Assembly: GCF_032452875.1 (NCBI RefSeq) | Contig: NW_026893690.1 | Location: 520,623-584,622, forward strand | Length of the DNA stretch: 64,000 nt | Origin: Bos javanicus | Taxonomy: Eukaryota > Chordata > Mammalia > Artiodactyla > Bovidae | Reading direction: 5' to 3' | Part shown: positions 53,834 to 64,000 of the stretch, piece after piece | Layout: each line of letters begins with the position of its first letter | Numbering within the stretch: the stretch's first letter is position 1 | Program-made: the position numbers and the translations under genes | Notes under the pieces: generated by a model | What the model saw: the letters and a program-made list of their open reading frames with translations, nothing else | Database searches by the model: none | Told to the model about the DNA's origin: nothing

Positions 53834-54680
53834 TGATCATGTGATCAGCCATGATCAGTGCATGATCAGCCACGTGATCAGTGCAGGATCAATTCGTGAT
53901 CAGTGCATGATCAGTCACGTGATCATATAGTTTTCACGTGATCGTTGCATGATCAGCCACGTGAGCAGTGCATGATAGCCACGTGATCAGTGCATGATCA
54001 GTCACGTGATCAGTACGATCAGTCACGTGATCAGTGCATGATCATTTACGTGATCAGTGCATGATCAGTCACGTGACCAGTATATGGTTGCTACGTGATC
54101 ATTCCATGACAGCCACGTGAGCAGTGCATGATAGCCACGTGATGTGCATGATGTTACGTGATCAGAGTATGATCAGCCACGTGATCAGTGCATGATGCAC
54201 GTGATCAGTGCATGATATGTCACGTGACAGTGTGTGATCAGCCACGTGATCAGTGCATGATCAGCCACGTGATCAGTGCATGATAGCCACGTGATCAGTG
54301 CATGATCAGTTCGTGATCAGTGTATGATCAGCCACGTGATCAGTGCATGATCAGACACGTGATCAGTGTATGATCAGCCACGTGATCAGTGCATGATATA
54401 CGTGATCAGTGCATGATCACCACGTGATCAGTGCATGATCAGTCACGTGATCAGTGCATGATCAGCCACGTGATCAGTGCATGATCAGCCACGTGATCAG
54501 TGCATGATCATCCACGTGATCAGTGCGCGGGCAGTCATGCCGATCAGTGCATGATATAGCCGTGAACAGTGCATGATCAGCCACGTGATCAGTGCATGAT
54601 ATCCAAGTGATCAGTGCATGATCATCACGTGATCAGTGTATGATCAGCCACGTGACAGTGCATGCTCAGTCACGTGATCA
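53834..54680. repeat. A-like pre-core block, rearranged
   Basis: Recognisable A landmarks (GTATATGGTTGCTACG near 54078, CATTCCATGACAGCC near 54099, ATATGTCACGTGACAG near 54216, ATATCCAAG near 54601) but about 180 bp longer than usual. GATCATATAGTTTTCACG near 53920 replaces the GTACATGGTTGCTACG landmark. A piece of q continuation (GCGGGCAGTCATG near 54528) is inserted before the end. Confidence 0.78.
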
Positions 54681-54938
54681 GGGCCTGCTGAGCTGCGTGA
54701 TTACTGTCTGCTCATCTGCTTGACAATTGCCAGCTGAGCTGCACGATTCCTGCCTGTCATCTGTGACAATTGCCAGCTGTGCTGCGTAATTCCTGCCTGC
54801 TCAGCTGCTTGATTATTGCCAGCTGAGCAGCATGATTCCTCACACCTGAGTTCCATGATTATGCCTGCTGACTGTTTGATTCGTGCCTACTCAGCTCTGT
54901 TTATTGCCTCCAGAGGCACGATCAGTGTATGATAGCAA
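54681..54938. repeat. Core copy 31 (hybrid, degenerate)
   Basis: 258 bp. A-like left flank but CACACCTGAG at the class site. Losses: CATCTGTGAC (-2), GATTATGCC (-1), CAGCTCTGTTTATT (-2) and GGCACGATC (-2). Confidence 0.9.
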
Positions 54939-55037
54939 ACATGATCAGCGCATGATCAGTCACATGATCAGTGCCATTAAGTCACGTGATCAGTACATGA
55001 TAGTCATGTGATCAGTCCATGCTCAGTCACGGTATCA

Positions 55038-56435
55038 GTGCATGATCAGCCACGTGATCAGTGCATGATCTGTCACATGATCAGTGTATGATCATCCACG
55101 TGATCAGTGCATGGGCAGTCATGTGATCAGTGCATATCAGGCATGATCAGTGCATGATCAGTCACGTGATCAGTGCATGATAGCCACGTGATCAGTGCAT
55201 GATCAGTCACTGATGGGTGCATGATCATTCACGTGACCAGTACATGGTAGCTACGTGATCATTGCATGATCAGCCACGTGAGTAGTGCATGATAGCCACG
55301 TGATCAGTGCATGATCAGTCACGTGATCAGTGCATGATCAGTCACTGTGACCAGTACATGGTAGCTGCGTGATCATGGCATGATCAGCCACGTGAGCAGT
55401 GCATGATAGCCACGTGATCAGTGCATGATCAGCCACGTGATCAGTGCATGATCAGTCACGTGATCAGTGCATGATCAGCCACGTGATCAGTGCATGATCA
55501 GCCACGTGATCAGTGCATGATGCAAGTGATCAGTGCATGATAGCCACGTGATCAGTGCATGATCAGTCACGTGATCAGTGCATGATCAGTCACGTGATCA
55601 GTGTATGATCAGCCACGTGATCAGTGCATGATCAGCCACGTGATCAGTGCATGATCAATCACGTGATCAGTGCATGATCAGTCACGTGATCAGTGCATGG
55701 TAGCTACGTGATCATTGCATGATCAGCCACGTGATCAGTGCATGATAGCCACGTGATCAGTGCATGATGTCACGTGATCAGTGCATGATCAGTCATGTGA
55801 TCGTGTGTGATCAGCCACGTGATCAGTGCATGATAGCCACGTGATCAGTGCATGATCAGCCACGTGATCAGTCAGTGCATCAGGAGCCACCCATGATCAG
55901 TGCATGATCAGTCACGTGATCAGTGCATGATCAGTCACGTGATCAGTGCATGATCAGCCACGTGATCAGTGCATGATCAGCCACGTGATCAGTGCATGAT
56001 CAGTCACGTGATCAGTGCATGATCAGTCACGTGATCAGTGCATGTCAGCCACGTGATCAGTGCATGATCAGCCACGTGATCAGTGCATGATCAGCCACGT
56101 GATCAGTGCATGATCAGTCACGTGATCAGTGCATGATCAGCCGTGATCAGTGCATGATCAGCACGTGATCAGTGCATGATCAGCCACGTGATCAGTGCAT
56201 GATCAGCCACGTGATCAGTGCATGATCAGCCACGTGATCAGTGCATGATCAGTCACGTGATCAGTGCATGATCAGTCACGTGATCAGTGCATGATAGCCA
56301 CGTGATCAGTGCATGATCAGTCACGTGATCAGTGCATGATCACACGTGATCAGTGCATGATAGCCATGTGATCAGTGCATGATCAGCCACGTGATCAGTG
56401 CATGAGCCACGTGATCAGTGCATGATCAGTCACGT
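55038..56435. repeat. Monomer array of the right-hand regime
   Basis: q continuation, then TGATGGGTGCATG and GGTAGC landmarks, then about 1 kb of mostly consensus monomers with one disordered spot near 55870 (CAGTCAGTGCATCAGGAGCC). Confidence 0.85.
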
Positions 56436-57097
56436 GATACATGTGTGATCAGCCACGTGATCAGTGCATGATGAGCCACGTGATCAGTGCATGATCAATT
56501 ACGTGATCAGTGCATGATCAGTCACGTGACCAGTACATGGTTGCTACGTGATCGTTGCATGATCAGCCACGTGAGCAGTGCATGATAGCCACGTGATCAG
56601 TGCATGATCAGTCACGTGATCAGTACATGATCAGTCACGTGAACAGTGCATGATCATTTACGTGATCAGTGCATGATCAGTCACGTGACCAGTATATGGT
56701 AGCTACGTGATCATTCCGCATGCGAGCCACGTGAGCAGTGCATGATAGCCACGTGATGTGTGCATGAGTTACGTGAGCAGAGTATGATCAGCCACGTGAT
56801 CAGTGCATGAGTGCCACGTGATCAGTGCATGATATGTCACGTGACAGGTGTGTGATCAGCCACGTGAACAGTGCATGTTCAGCCACGTGATCAGTGCATG
56901 ATAGCCACGTGATCAGTGCATGATCAGTTACGTGAGCAGTGTATGATCAGCCACGTGATCAGTGCATGGTCAGACACGTGAACAGTGTATGATCAGCCAC
57001 GTGATCAGTGCATGATATCCAAGTGATCAGTGCATGATCATCACGTGATCAGTGTATGATCAGCCACGTGAACAGTGCATGCTCAGTCACGTGATCA
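56436..57097. repeat. A-type pre-core block (662 bp)
   Basis: Full landmark series, the best preserved A block in the right third. The CATTCCATGACGAGCC step reads CATTCCGCATGCGAGCC. Confidence 0.9.
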
Positions 57098-57362
57098 GGG
57101 CCTGCTGAGCTGCGTGATTACTGTCTGCTCATCTGCTTGACAATTGCCAGCTGAGCTGCACGATTCCTGCCTGTCATCTGCTTGACAATTGCCAGCTGTG
57201 CTGCGTAATTCCTGCCTGCTCAGCTGCTTGATTATTGCCAGCTGAGCAGCATGATTCCTCACAGCTGAGTTCCATGATTATTGCCTGCTGACTGTTTGAT
57301 TCGTGCCTACTCAGCTCTTTGTTTATTGCCTCCAGAGGCACATGATCAGTGTATGATAGCAA
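57098..57362. repeat. Core copy 32 (class A)
   Basis: 265 bp, CACAGCTGAG, entered by ATCAGGG, with no indels. Confidence 0.93.
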
Positions 57363-57461
57363 ACATGATCAGCGCATGATCAGTCACATGATCAGCGCCA
57401 TTAAGTCACGTGATCACTACATGATAGTCATGTGATCAGTCCATGCTCAGTCACGGTATCA

Positions 57462-59167
57462 GTGCATGATCAGCCACGTGATCAGTGCATGATCTGTCAC
57501 ATGATTAGTGTATGATCATCCACGTGATCAGTGCATGCAGTCATGTGATCAGTGCATGATATAGGCGTGATCAGTGCATGATCAGTCACGTGATCAGTGC
57601 ATGATAGCCACGTGATCAGTGCATGATCAGTCACCTGATGGGTGTATGATCATTCACGTGACCTGTACATGGTAGCTACATGATCATTGCATGATCAGCC
57701 ACGTGAGTAGTGCATGATAGCCACGTGATCAGTGCATGATCAGTCACGTGATCAGTGCATGATCAGTCATGTGACCAGTGCATGGTCAGTGATCATGCAT
57801 GATCAGCCACGTGATCAGTGCATGGCCACGTGATCAGTGCATGATCAACCACGTGATCAGTGCATGATCAGTCACGTGATCAGTGCATGATCAGCCACGT
57901 GATCAGTGCATGATCAGCCACGTGATCAGTGCATGATCAGCACGTGATCAGTGCATGATAGCCACGTGATCAGTGCATGATCAGCCACGTGATCAGTGCA
58001 TGATCAGCCACGTGATCAGTGCATGATCAGCCACGTGATCAGTGCATGATCAGCCACGTGATCAGTGCATGATCAGTCACGTGATCAGTGCATGATCAGT
58101 CACGTGATCAGTGCATGGCTACGTGATCATTGCATGATCAGCACGTGATCAGTGCATGATAGCCACGTGATCAGTGCATGATCAGTCACGTGATCAGTGT
58201 GTGATCAGCCACGTGATCAGTGCATGATATCCACGTGATCAGTGCATGACAGCCGTGATCAGTGCATGATAGCCCACGTGATCAGTGCAGTCAGTCATGC
58301 GTGATCATGCATGATCAGCCACGTGATCAGTGCATGATAGCCACGTGATCAGTGCATGATCATTACGTGATCAGTGCATGATCAGTCACGTGACCAGTAC
58401 ATGGTAGCTACGTGATCATTGCATGATCAGCCACGTGATCAGTGCATGATAGCCACGTGATCAGTGCATGATCAGTCACGTGATCAGTGCATGATCAGTC
58501 ACGTGATCAGTGCATGATCATTACGTGATCAGTGCATGATCAGTCACGTGACCAGTATATGGTTGCACGTGATCATTCCATGATCAGCCACGTGATCAGT
58601 GCATGATAGCCACGTGATCAGTGCATGATCAGTGTATGATCAGCCACGTGATCAGTGCATGATGCACGTGATCAGTGCATGATAGTCACGTGATCAGTGT
58701 GTGATCAGCCACGTGATCAGTGCATGTTAGCGTGATCAGTGCATGATCAGTCACGTGATCAGTGCATGATCAGCCACGTGATCAGTGCATGATCATTTTG
58801 CGAAGTCAGTGCGCCATAGCCACGTGATCAGTGCATGATCAGTCACGTGATCAGTGCATGATCAGCCACGTGATCAGTGCATGATCAGCCACGTGATCAG
58901 TGCATGATCAGCCACGTGATCAGTGCATGATCAGCCACGTGATCAGTGCATGATGCCACGTGATCAGTGCATGATCATCACGTGATCAGTGCATGATCAG
59001 CCACGTGATCAGTGCATGATCAGCACATGATCAGTGTGATCAGTCACGTGATCAGTGCATGATCAGTCACGTGATCAGTGCATGATCAGCCACGTGATCA
59101 GTGCATGATCAGTCGTGATCAGTGTATGATCAGCCACGTGAACAGTGCATGCTCAGTCACGTGATCA
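57462..59167. repeat. Irregular array with an eroded A-like flank
   Basis: Remnants of A landmarks (GTATATGGTTGCACG near 58554, CATTCCATGATCAGCC near 58575) occur among consensus monomers. A disordered patch at about 58792-58822 (CATTTTGCGAAGTCAGTGCGCCATAGCC, written here as two parts CATTTTGCGAAG and TCAGTGCGCCATAGCC) replaces one or two monomers. Confidence 0.82.
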
Positions 59168-59431
59168 GGGCCTGCTGAGCTGCGTGATTACTGTCTGCTC
59201 ATCTGCTTGACAATTGCCAGCTGAGCTGCACGATTCCTGCCTGTCATCTGCTTGACAATTGCCAGCTGTGCTGCGTAATTCCTGCCTGCTCAGCTGCTTG
59301 ATTATTGCCAGCTGAGCAGCATGATTCCTCACACCTGAGTTCCATGATTATGCCTGCTGACTGTTTGATTCGTGCCTACTCAGCTCTTTGTTTATTGCCT
59401 CCAGAGGCACATGATCAGTGTATGATAGCAA
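59168..59431. repeat. Core copy 33 (class B core)
   Basis: 264 bp, CACACCTGAG, entered by ATCAGGG. One base is lost in GATTATGCC, the same loss as in copies 30 and 31. Confidence 0.92.
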
Positions 59432-60733
59432 ACATGATCAGCGCATGATCAGTCACATGATCAGCGCCATTAAGTCACGTGATCACTACATGATAGTCAT
59501 GTGATCAGTCCATGATCAGTCACGGTATCAGTGCATGATCAGCCACGTGATCAGTGCATGATCAGTCATGATCAGTATGATCATCCACGTGATCAGTGCA
59601 TGGGCAGATCATGTGATCAGTGCATGAGACGTGATCAGTGCATGATCAGTCGTGATCAGTGCATGATAGCCACGTGATCAGTGCATGATCAGTCACCTGA
59701 TGGGTGTATGATCATTCACGTGACCAGTACATGGTAGCTACTGATCATTGCATGATCAGCCACGTGAGTAGTGCATGATAGCCACGTGATCAGTGCATGA
59801 TCAGTCACGTGATCAGTGCATGATCAGTCATGTGATCAGTGCATGGTCAGCTGCGTGATCATGCATGATCAGCCACGTGATCAGTGCATGATAGCCACGT
59901 GATCAGTGCATGATCAGACGTGATCAGTGCATGATCAGCCACGTGATCAGTGCATGATCAGCCACGTGATCAGTGCATGATCAGTCACGTGATCAGTGCA
60001 TGATCAGTCACGTGATCAGTGCATGATAGCCACGTGATCAGTGCATGATCAGCACGTGATCAGTGCATGATCAGTCATGATCAGTGCATGATCAGTCACG
60101 TGATCAGTGCATGATCAGCTACGTGATCAGTGCATGATCAGTCACGTGATCAGTGCATGATCAGCCACGTGATCAGTGCATGATAGCCACGTGATCAGTG
60201 CATGATCAGCCACGTGATCAGTGCATGATCAGCCACGTGATCAGTGCATGATCAGCCACGTGATCAGTGCATGATCAGTCACGTGATCAGTGCATGATCA
60301 GCGTGATCAGTGCATGATCAGTGCGTGATCAGTGCATGATCAGCCACGTGATCAGTGCATGATAGCCACGTGATCAGTGCATGATCAGTCACGTGATCAG
60401 TGCATGATCAGTCACGTGATCAGTGCATGATCAGCCACGTGATCAGTGCATGATCAGCCACGTGATCAGTGCATGATCAGCCACGTGATCAGTGCATGAT
60501 CAGTCACGTGATCAGTGCATGATAGCTACGTGATCAGTGCATGATCAGCCACGTGATCAGTGCATGATAGCCACGTGATCAGTGCATGATAGCCACGTGA
60601 TCAGTGCATGATCAGTCATGTGATACGTGTGTGATCAGCCACGTGATCAGTGCATGATATCCACGTGATCAGTGCATGACAGCCACGTGATCAGTGCATG
60701 AGAGCCACGTGATCAGTGCATGATCAGTCACGT

Positions 60734-61388
60734 GATACATGTGTGATCAGCCACGTGATCAGTGCATGATGAGCCACGTGATCAGGATCAATTACGTGAT
60801 CAGTGCATGATCAGTCACGTGACCAGTACATGGTTGCTCGTGATCGTTGCATGATCAGCCACGTGAGCAGAGCATGATAGCCACGTGATCAGTGCATGAT
60901 CAGTCACGTGATCAGTGCATGATCAGTCACGTGAACAGTGCATGATCATTCGTGATCTGTGCATGATCAGTCACGTGACCAGTATATGGTTTACTCGTGA
61001 TCATTCCATGACAGACCCACGTGAGCAGTGCATGTAGCCATGTGACGTGATGTGCATGAGATGCGTGAGCAGAGTATGATCAGCCACGTGATCAGTGCAT
61101 GAGATGCCACGTGATCAGTGCATGATATGTCACGTGACAGGTGTGATCAGCCACGTGAACAGTGCATGTTCAGCCACGTGATCAGTGCATGATAGCCACG
61201 TGATCAGTGCATGATCAGTTACGTGAGCAGTGTATGATCAGCCACGTGATCAGTGCATGGTCAGACACGTGAACAGTGTATGATCAGCCACGTGATCAGT
61301 GCATGATATCCAAGTGATCATTACATGATCATCACGTGATCAGTGTATGATCAGCCACGTGAACAGTGCATGCTCAGTCACGTGATCT
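60734..61388. repeat. A-type pre-core block (655 bp)
   Basis: Full order of landmarks with many small losses: GATCAGGATCAATTACG, GGTTGCTCG, CATTCGTGATCTG, GTATATGGTTTACTCG, GACAGACCCACG and GATGTGCATGAGATGCG. Confidence 0.88.
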
Positions 61389-61653
61389 GGGCCTGCTGAG
61401 CTGCGTGATTACTGTCTGCTCATCTGCTTGACAATTGCCAGCTGAGCTGCACGATTCCTGCCTGTCATCTGCTTGACAATTGCCAGCTGTGCTGCGTAAT
61501 TCCTGCCTGCTCAGCTGCTTGATTATTGCCAGCTGAGCAGCATGATTCCTCACACCTGAGTTCCATGATTATTGCCTGCTGACTGTTTGATTCGTGCCTA
61601 CTCAGCTCTTTGTTTATTGCCTCCAGAGGCACATGATCAGTGTATGATAGCAA
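61389..61653. repeat. Core copy 34 (hybrid: A flank, B entry and class B core)
   Basis: 265 bp with CACACCTGAG and ATCTGGG entry although an A block with ATATCCAAG precedes it. The switch from A to B sequence therefore falls between about 61320 and 61389. Confidence 0.92.
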
Positions 61654-61752
61654 ACATGATCAGCATGTGATCAGTCACATGATCAGCGCCATTAAGTCAC
61701 GTGATCACTACATGATAGTCATGTGATCAGTCCATGCTCAGTCACGGTATCA

Positions 61753-63245
61753 GTGCATGATCAGCCACGTGATCAGTGCATGATCTGTCACGTGATTAGT
61801 GTATGATCATCCACGTGATCAGTGCATGGGCAGTCATGTGATCAGTGCATGATATAGGCGTGATCAGTGCATGATCAGTCACGTGATCAGTGCATGATAG
61901 CCACGTGATCAGTGCATGATCAGTCACCTGATGGGTGTATGATCATTCACGTGACCTGTACATGGTAGCTACATGATCATTGCATGATCAGCCACGTGAG
62001 TAGTGCATGATAGCCACGTGATCAGTGCATGATCAGACGTGATCAGTGCATGATCAGTCACGTGATCAGTGCATGATAGCCGTGATCAGTGCATGATCAG
62101 CCACGTGATCAGTGCATGATCAGCCACGTGATCAGTGCATGATCAGCCACGTGATCAGTGCATGATCAGCCACGTGATCAGTGCATGATCAGCCACGTGA
62201 TCAGTGCATGATCAGTCACGTGACCAGTACATGTAGCTACGTGATCAGTGCATGATCAGCCACGTGATCAGTGCATGATAGCCACGTGATCAGTGCATGA
62301 TCAGCCACGTGATCAGTGCATGATCAGCCACGTGATCAGTGCATGAGCCACGTGATCAGTGCATGATCAGTCCACGTGATCAGTGTGATCAGCCACGTGA
62401 TCAGTGCATGATCAGCCACGTGATCAGTGCATGATCAGTCACGTGATCAGTGCATGATCAGTCACGTGACAGTACATGTTGCTACGTGATCAGTGCATGA
62501 TCAGCCAGTGCAGTGCATGATAGCCACGTGATCAGTGCATGATCAGTCACGTGATCAGTGCATGATCAGTCACGTGATCAGTGCATGATCAGCCACGTGA
62601 TCAGTGCATGATCAGTCACGTGATCAGTATATGGTAGCCACGTGATCAGTGCATGTAGCCAGTACGTGAGCAGTGTCCACGTGACAGTGCATGAGTTACG
62701 TGATCAGTGTATGATCAGCCACGTGATCAGTGCATGATGCCACGTGATCAGTGCATGATCAGTCACGTGATCAGTGCATGATCAGCCACGTGATCAGTGC
62801 ATGATCAGCCACGTGATCAGTGCATGATAGCCACGTGATCAGTGCATGATCAGTGACGTGATCAGTGTATGATCAGCCGTGATCAGTGCATGATGCCACG
62901 TGATCAGTGCATGATAGTCACGTGATCAGTGCATGATCAGCCACGTGATCAGTGCATGATCAGCCACGTGATCAGTGCATGATCAGTCACGTGATCAGTG
63001 TATGATCAGCCACGTGATCAGTGCATGATGCCACGTGATCAGTGCATGATAGTCACGTGATCAGTGCATGATCAGTGCGTGAACAGTGCATGATCAGCCA
63101 CGTGATCAGTGCATGATAGCCACGTGATCAGTGCATGATCAGTCACGTGATCAGTGCATGATCAGCCACGTGATCAGTGCATGATCAGTCACGTGATCAG
63201 TGTATGATCAGCCACGTGAACAGTGCATGCTCAGTCACGTGATCA
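61753..63245. repeat. Monomer array of the right-hand regime
   Basis: q continuation with GATATAGGCG (seen only in the right third, versus GATATAGACG on the left), then uniform monomers and a worn A-like flank (GTATATGGTAGCC near 62627, then GTAGCCAGTACGTGAGCAG). Confidence 0.85.
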
Positions 63246-63507
63246 GGGCCTGCTGAGCTGCGTGATTAGTGTCTGCTCATCTGCTTGACAATTGCCAGCT
63301 GAGCTGCACGATTCCTGCCTGTCATCTGTGACAATTGCCAGCTGTGCTCGTAATTCCTGCCTGCTCAGCTGCTTGATTATTGCCAGCTGAGCAGCATGAT
63401 TCCTCACAGCTCAGTTCCATGATTATTGCCTGCTGACTGTTTGATTCGTGCCTACTCAGCTCTTTGTTTATTGCCTCCAGAGGCACATGATCAGTGTATG
63501 ATAGCAA
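63246..63507. repeat. Core copy 35 (class A-like)
   Basis: 262 bp. GATTAGTGTCTG, CATCTGTGAC (-2), GTGCTCGTAATTCC (-1), CACAGCTCAG at the class site, and TAGCAAGCATG at the exit. Confidence 0.92.
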
Positions 63508-63606
63508 GCATGATCAGTGCATGATCAGTCACATGATCAGTGCCATTAAGTCACGTGATCACTACATGATAGTCATGTGATCAGTCCATGCTCATCACGG
63601 TATCAG

Positions 63607-64000
63607 TGCATGATCAGCCACGTGATCAGTGCATGATCATCACATGATTAGTGTATGATCATCACGTGATCAGTGCATGCAGTCATGTGATCAGTGCATG
63701 ATATAGGCGTGATCAGTGCATGATCAGTCTGTGATCAGTGCATGATAGCCACGTGATCAGTGCATGATCAGTCACCTGATGGGTGTATGATCAGCCACGT
63801 GACCTGTACATGGTAGCTACATGATCATTGCATGATCAGCCACGTGAGTAGTGCATGATAGCCACGTGATCAGTGCATGATCAGTCACGTGATCAGTGCA
63901 TGATCAGTCATGCATGACAATGACCAGTACATGGTAGCTGCGTGATGGCATGATCAGCCACGTGATCAGTGCATGATAGCCACGTGATCAGTGCATGATT
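63607..64000. repeat. Right-edge monomer array
   Basis: q continuation (CATCACATGATTAGTG, GATATAGGCG), GGGTGTATG and GTACATGGTAGC landmarks, then GGTAGCTGCG near 63932. It is cut off in mid-array, so the satellite continues beyond the window. Confidence 0.93.

Larger units (their letters stand above)
1..64000. repeat. Satellite DNA array, 22-23 bp monomer with higher-order structure
   Basis: Direct reading shows unbroken tandem copies of a 23-bp unit made of CACGTGATCAG and TGCATGATCAGY, with a 22-bp form in which CATGATCAGCC is shortened to CATGATAGCC. The two half-units resemble each other (CGTGATCAGT versus CATGATCAGT), so an 11-12 bp ancestor that doubled is likely. Two 23-bp forms (GCC and GTC) often alternate, giving a 46-bp dimer. 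Variant monomers recur in fixed order over hundreds to thousands of bases, which is the signature of higher-order repeats made by unequal exchange or conversion. No single-copy sequence interrupts the array and both window edges are inside it. I infer eukaryotic constitutive heterochromatin. Species and family name are not determined. Confidence 0.97.

Noticed and set aside
1..64000. CRISPR array (regular 23-bp repeats)
   Set aside because: There are no unique spacers. The sequence between repeats is itself the repeat, and the array is tens of kilobases long without cas genes.
1..64000. Alpha satellite, telomere repeat or rDNA spacer
   Set aside because: There is no 171-bp periodicity, no TTAGGG runs and no rRNA sequence. 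The monomer is 22-23 bp with CACGTG and TGATCA.

Overview
The window is one continuous tandem-repeat (satellite) array and contains no gene I can support. A monomer of 22-23 bp fills it from end to end. The monomer is two half-units, CACGTGATCAG (11 bp) and TGCATGATCAGY (12 bp). Monomers alternate as ...CAGCC/CAGTC or, one base shorter, ...TAGCC forms. Both window ends lie inside the array, so it is longer than 64 kb. This much higher-order satellite with no coding content suggests a eukaryotic heterochromatic region (pericentromeric, acrocentric short-arm or sex-chromosome-like) from a long-read assembly. I cannot name the species. A primate 46-48 bp pericentromeric satellite such as human CER/D22Z3 is a candidate to test, not an identification.

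Layout: 35 copies of a distinct block of about 265 bp (the 'core') interrupt the simple array. They start at 997, 2565, 3899, 5172, 7330, 10140, 11725, 13065, 15286, 18751, 20998, 22587, 24786, 26418, 27750, 29857, 31191, 32463, 34345, 35006, 37208, 38525, 39774, 41651, 42306, 45664, 47555, 49377, 50566, 52625, 54681, 57098, 59168, 61389 and 63246. Start-to-start spacing runs from 655 to 3465 bp (mean about 1.83 kb). The core is itself 11 strongly diverged 22-23 bp monomers in 46-bp dimers, so it looks like an older or differently evolved form of the same repeat. A post-core stretch of about 99 bp follows nearly every core.

Cores and left flanks fall into classes. Class A has CACAGCTGAG in the core and a conserved variant-monomer block of about 663 bp before it. 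Class B has CACACCTGAG and a different left flank, entered by either ATCTGGG (B) or ATCAGGG (B'). From 0 to about 42 kb the dominant order is A-B-B, a three-core super-repeat of about 4.4-6 kb. From about 45.6 kb to the end the order changes to units of mostly about 1.8-2.4 kb with A-like left flanks, hybrid cores and many more small deletions and scrambled monomers.

All minus-strand frames of about 62 codons in the window are the same stretch of the core read from a TTG codon. They are best explained as repeat by-products. No rRNA, tRNA, CRISPR, transposon or recognisable protein gene was seen.
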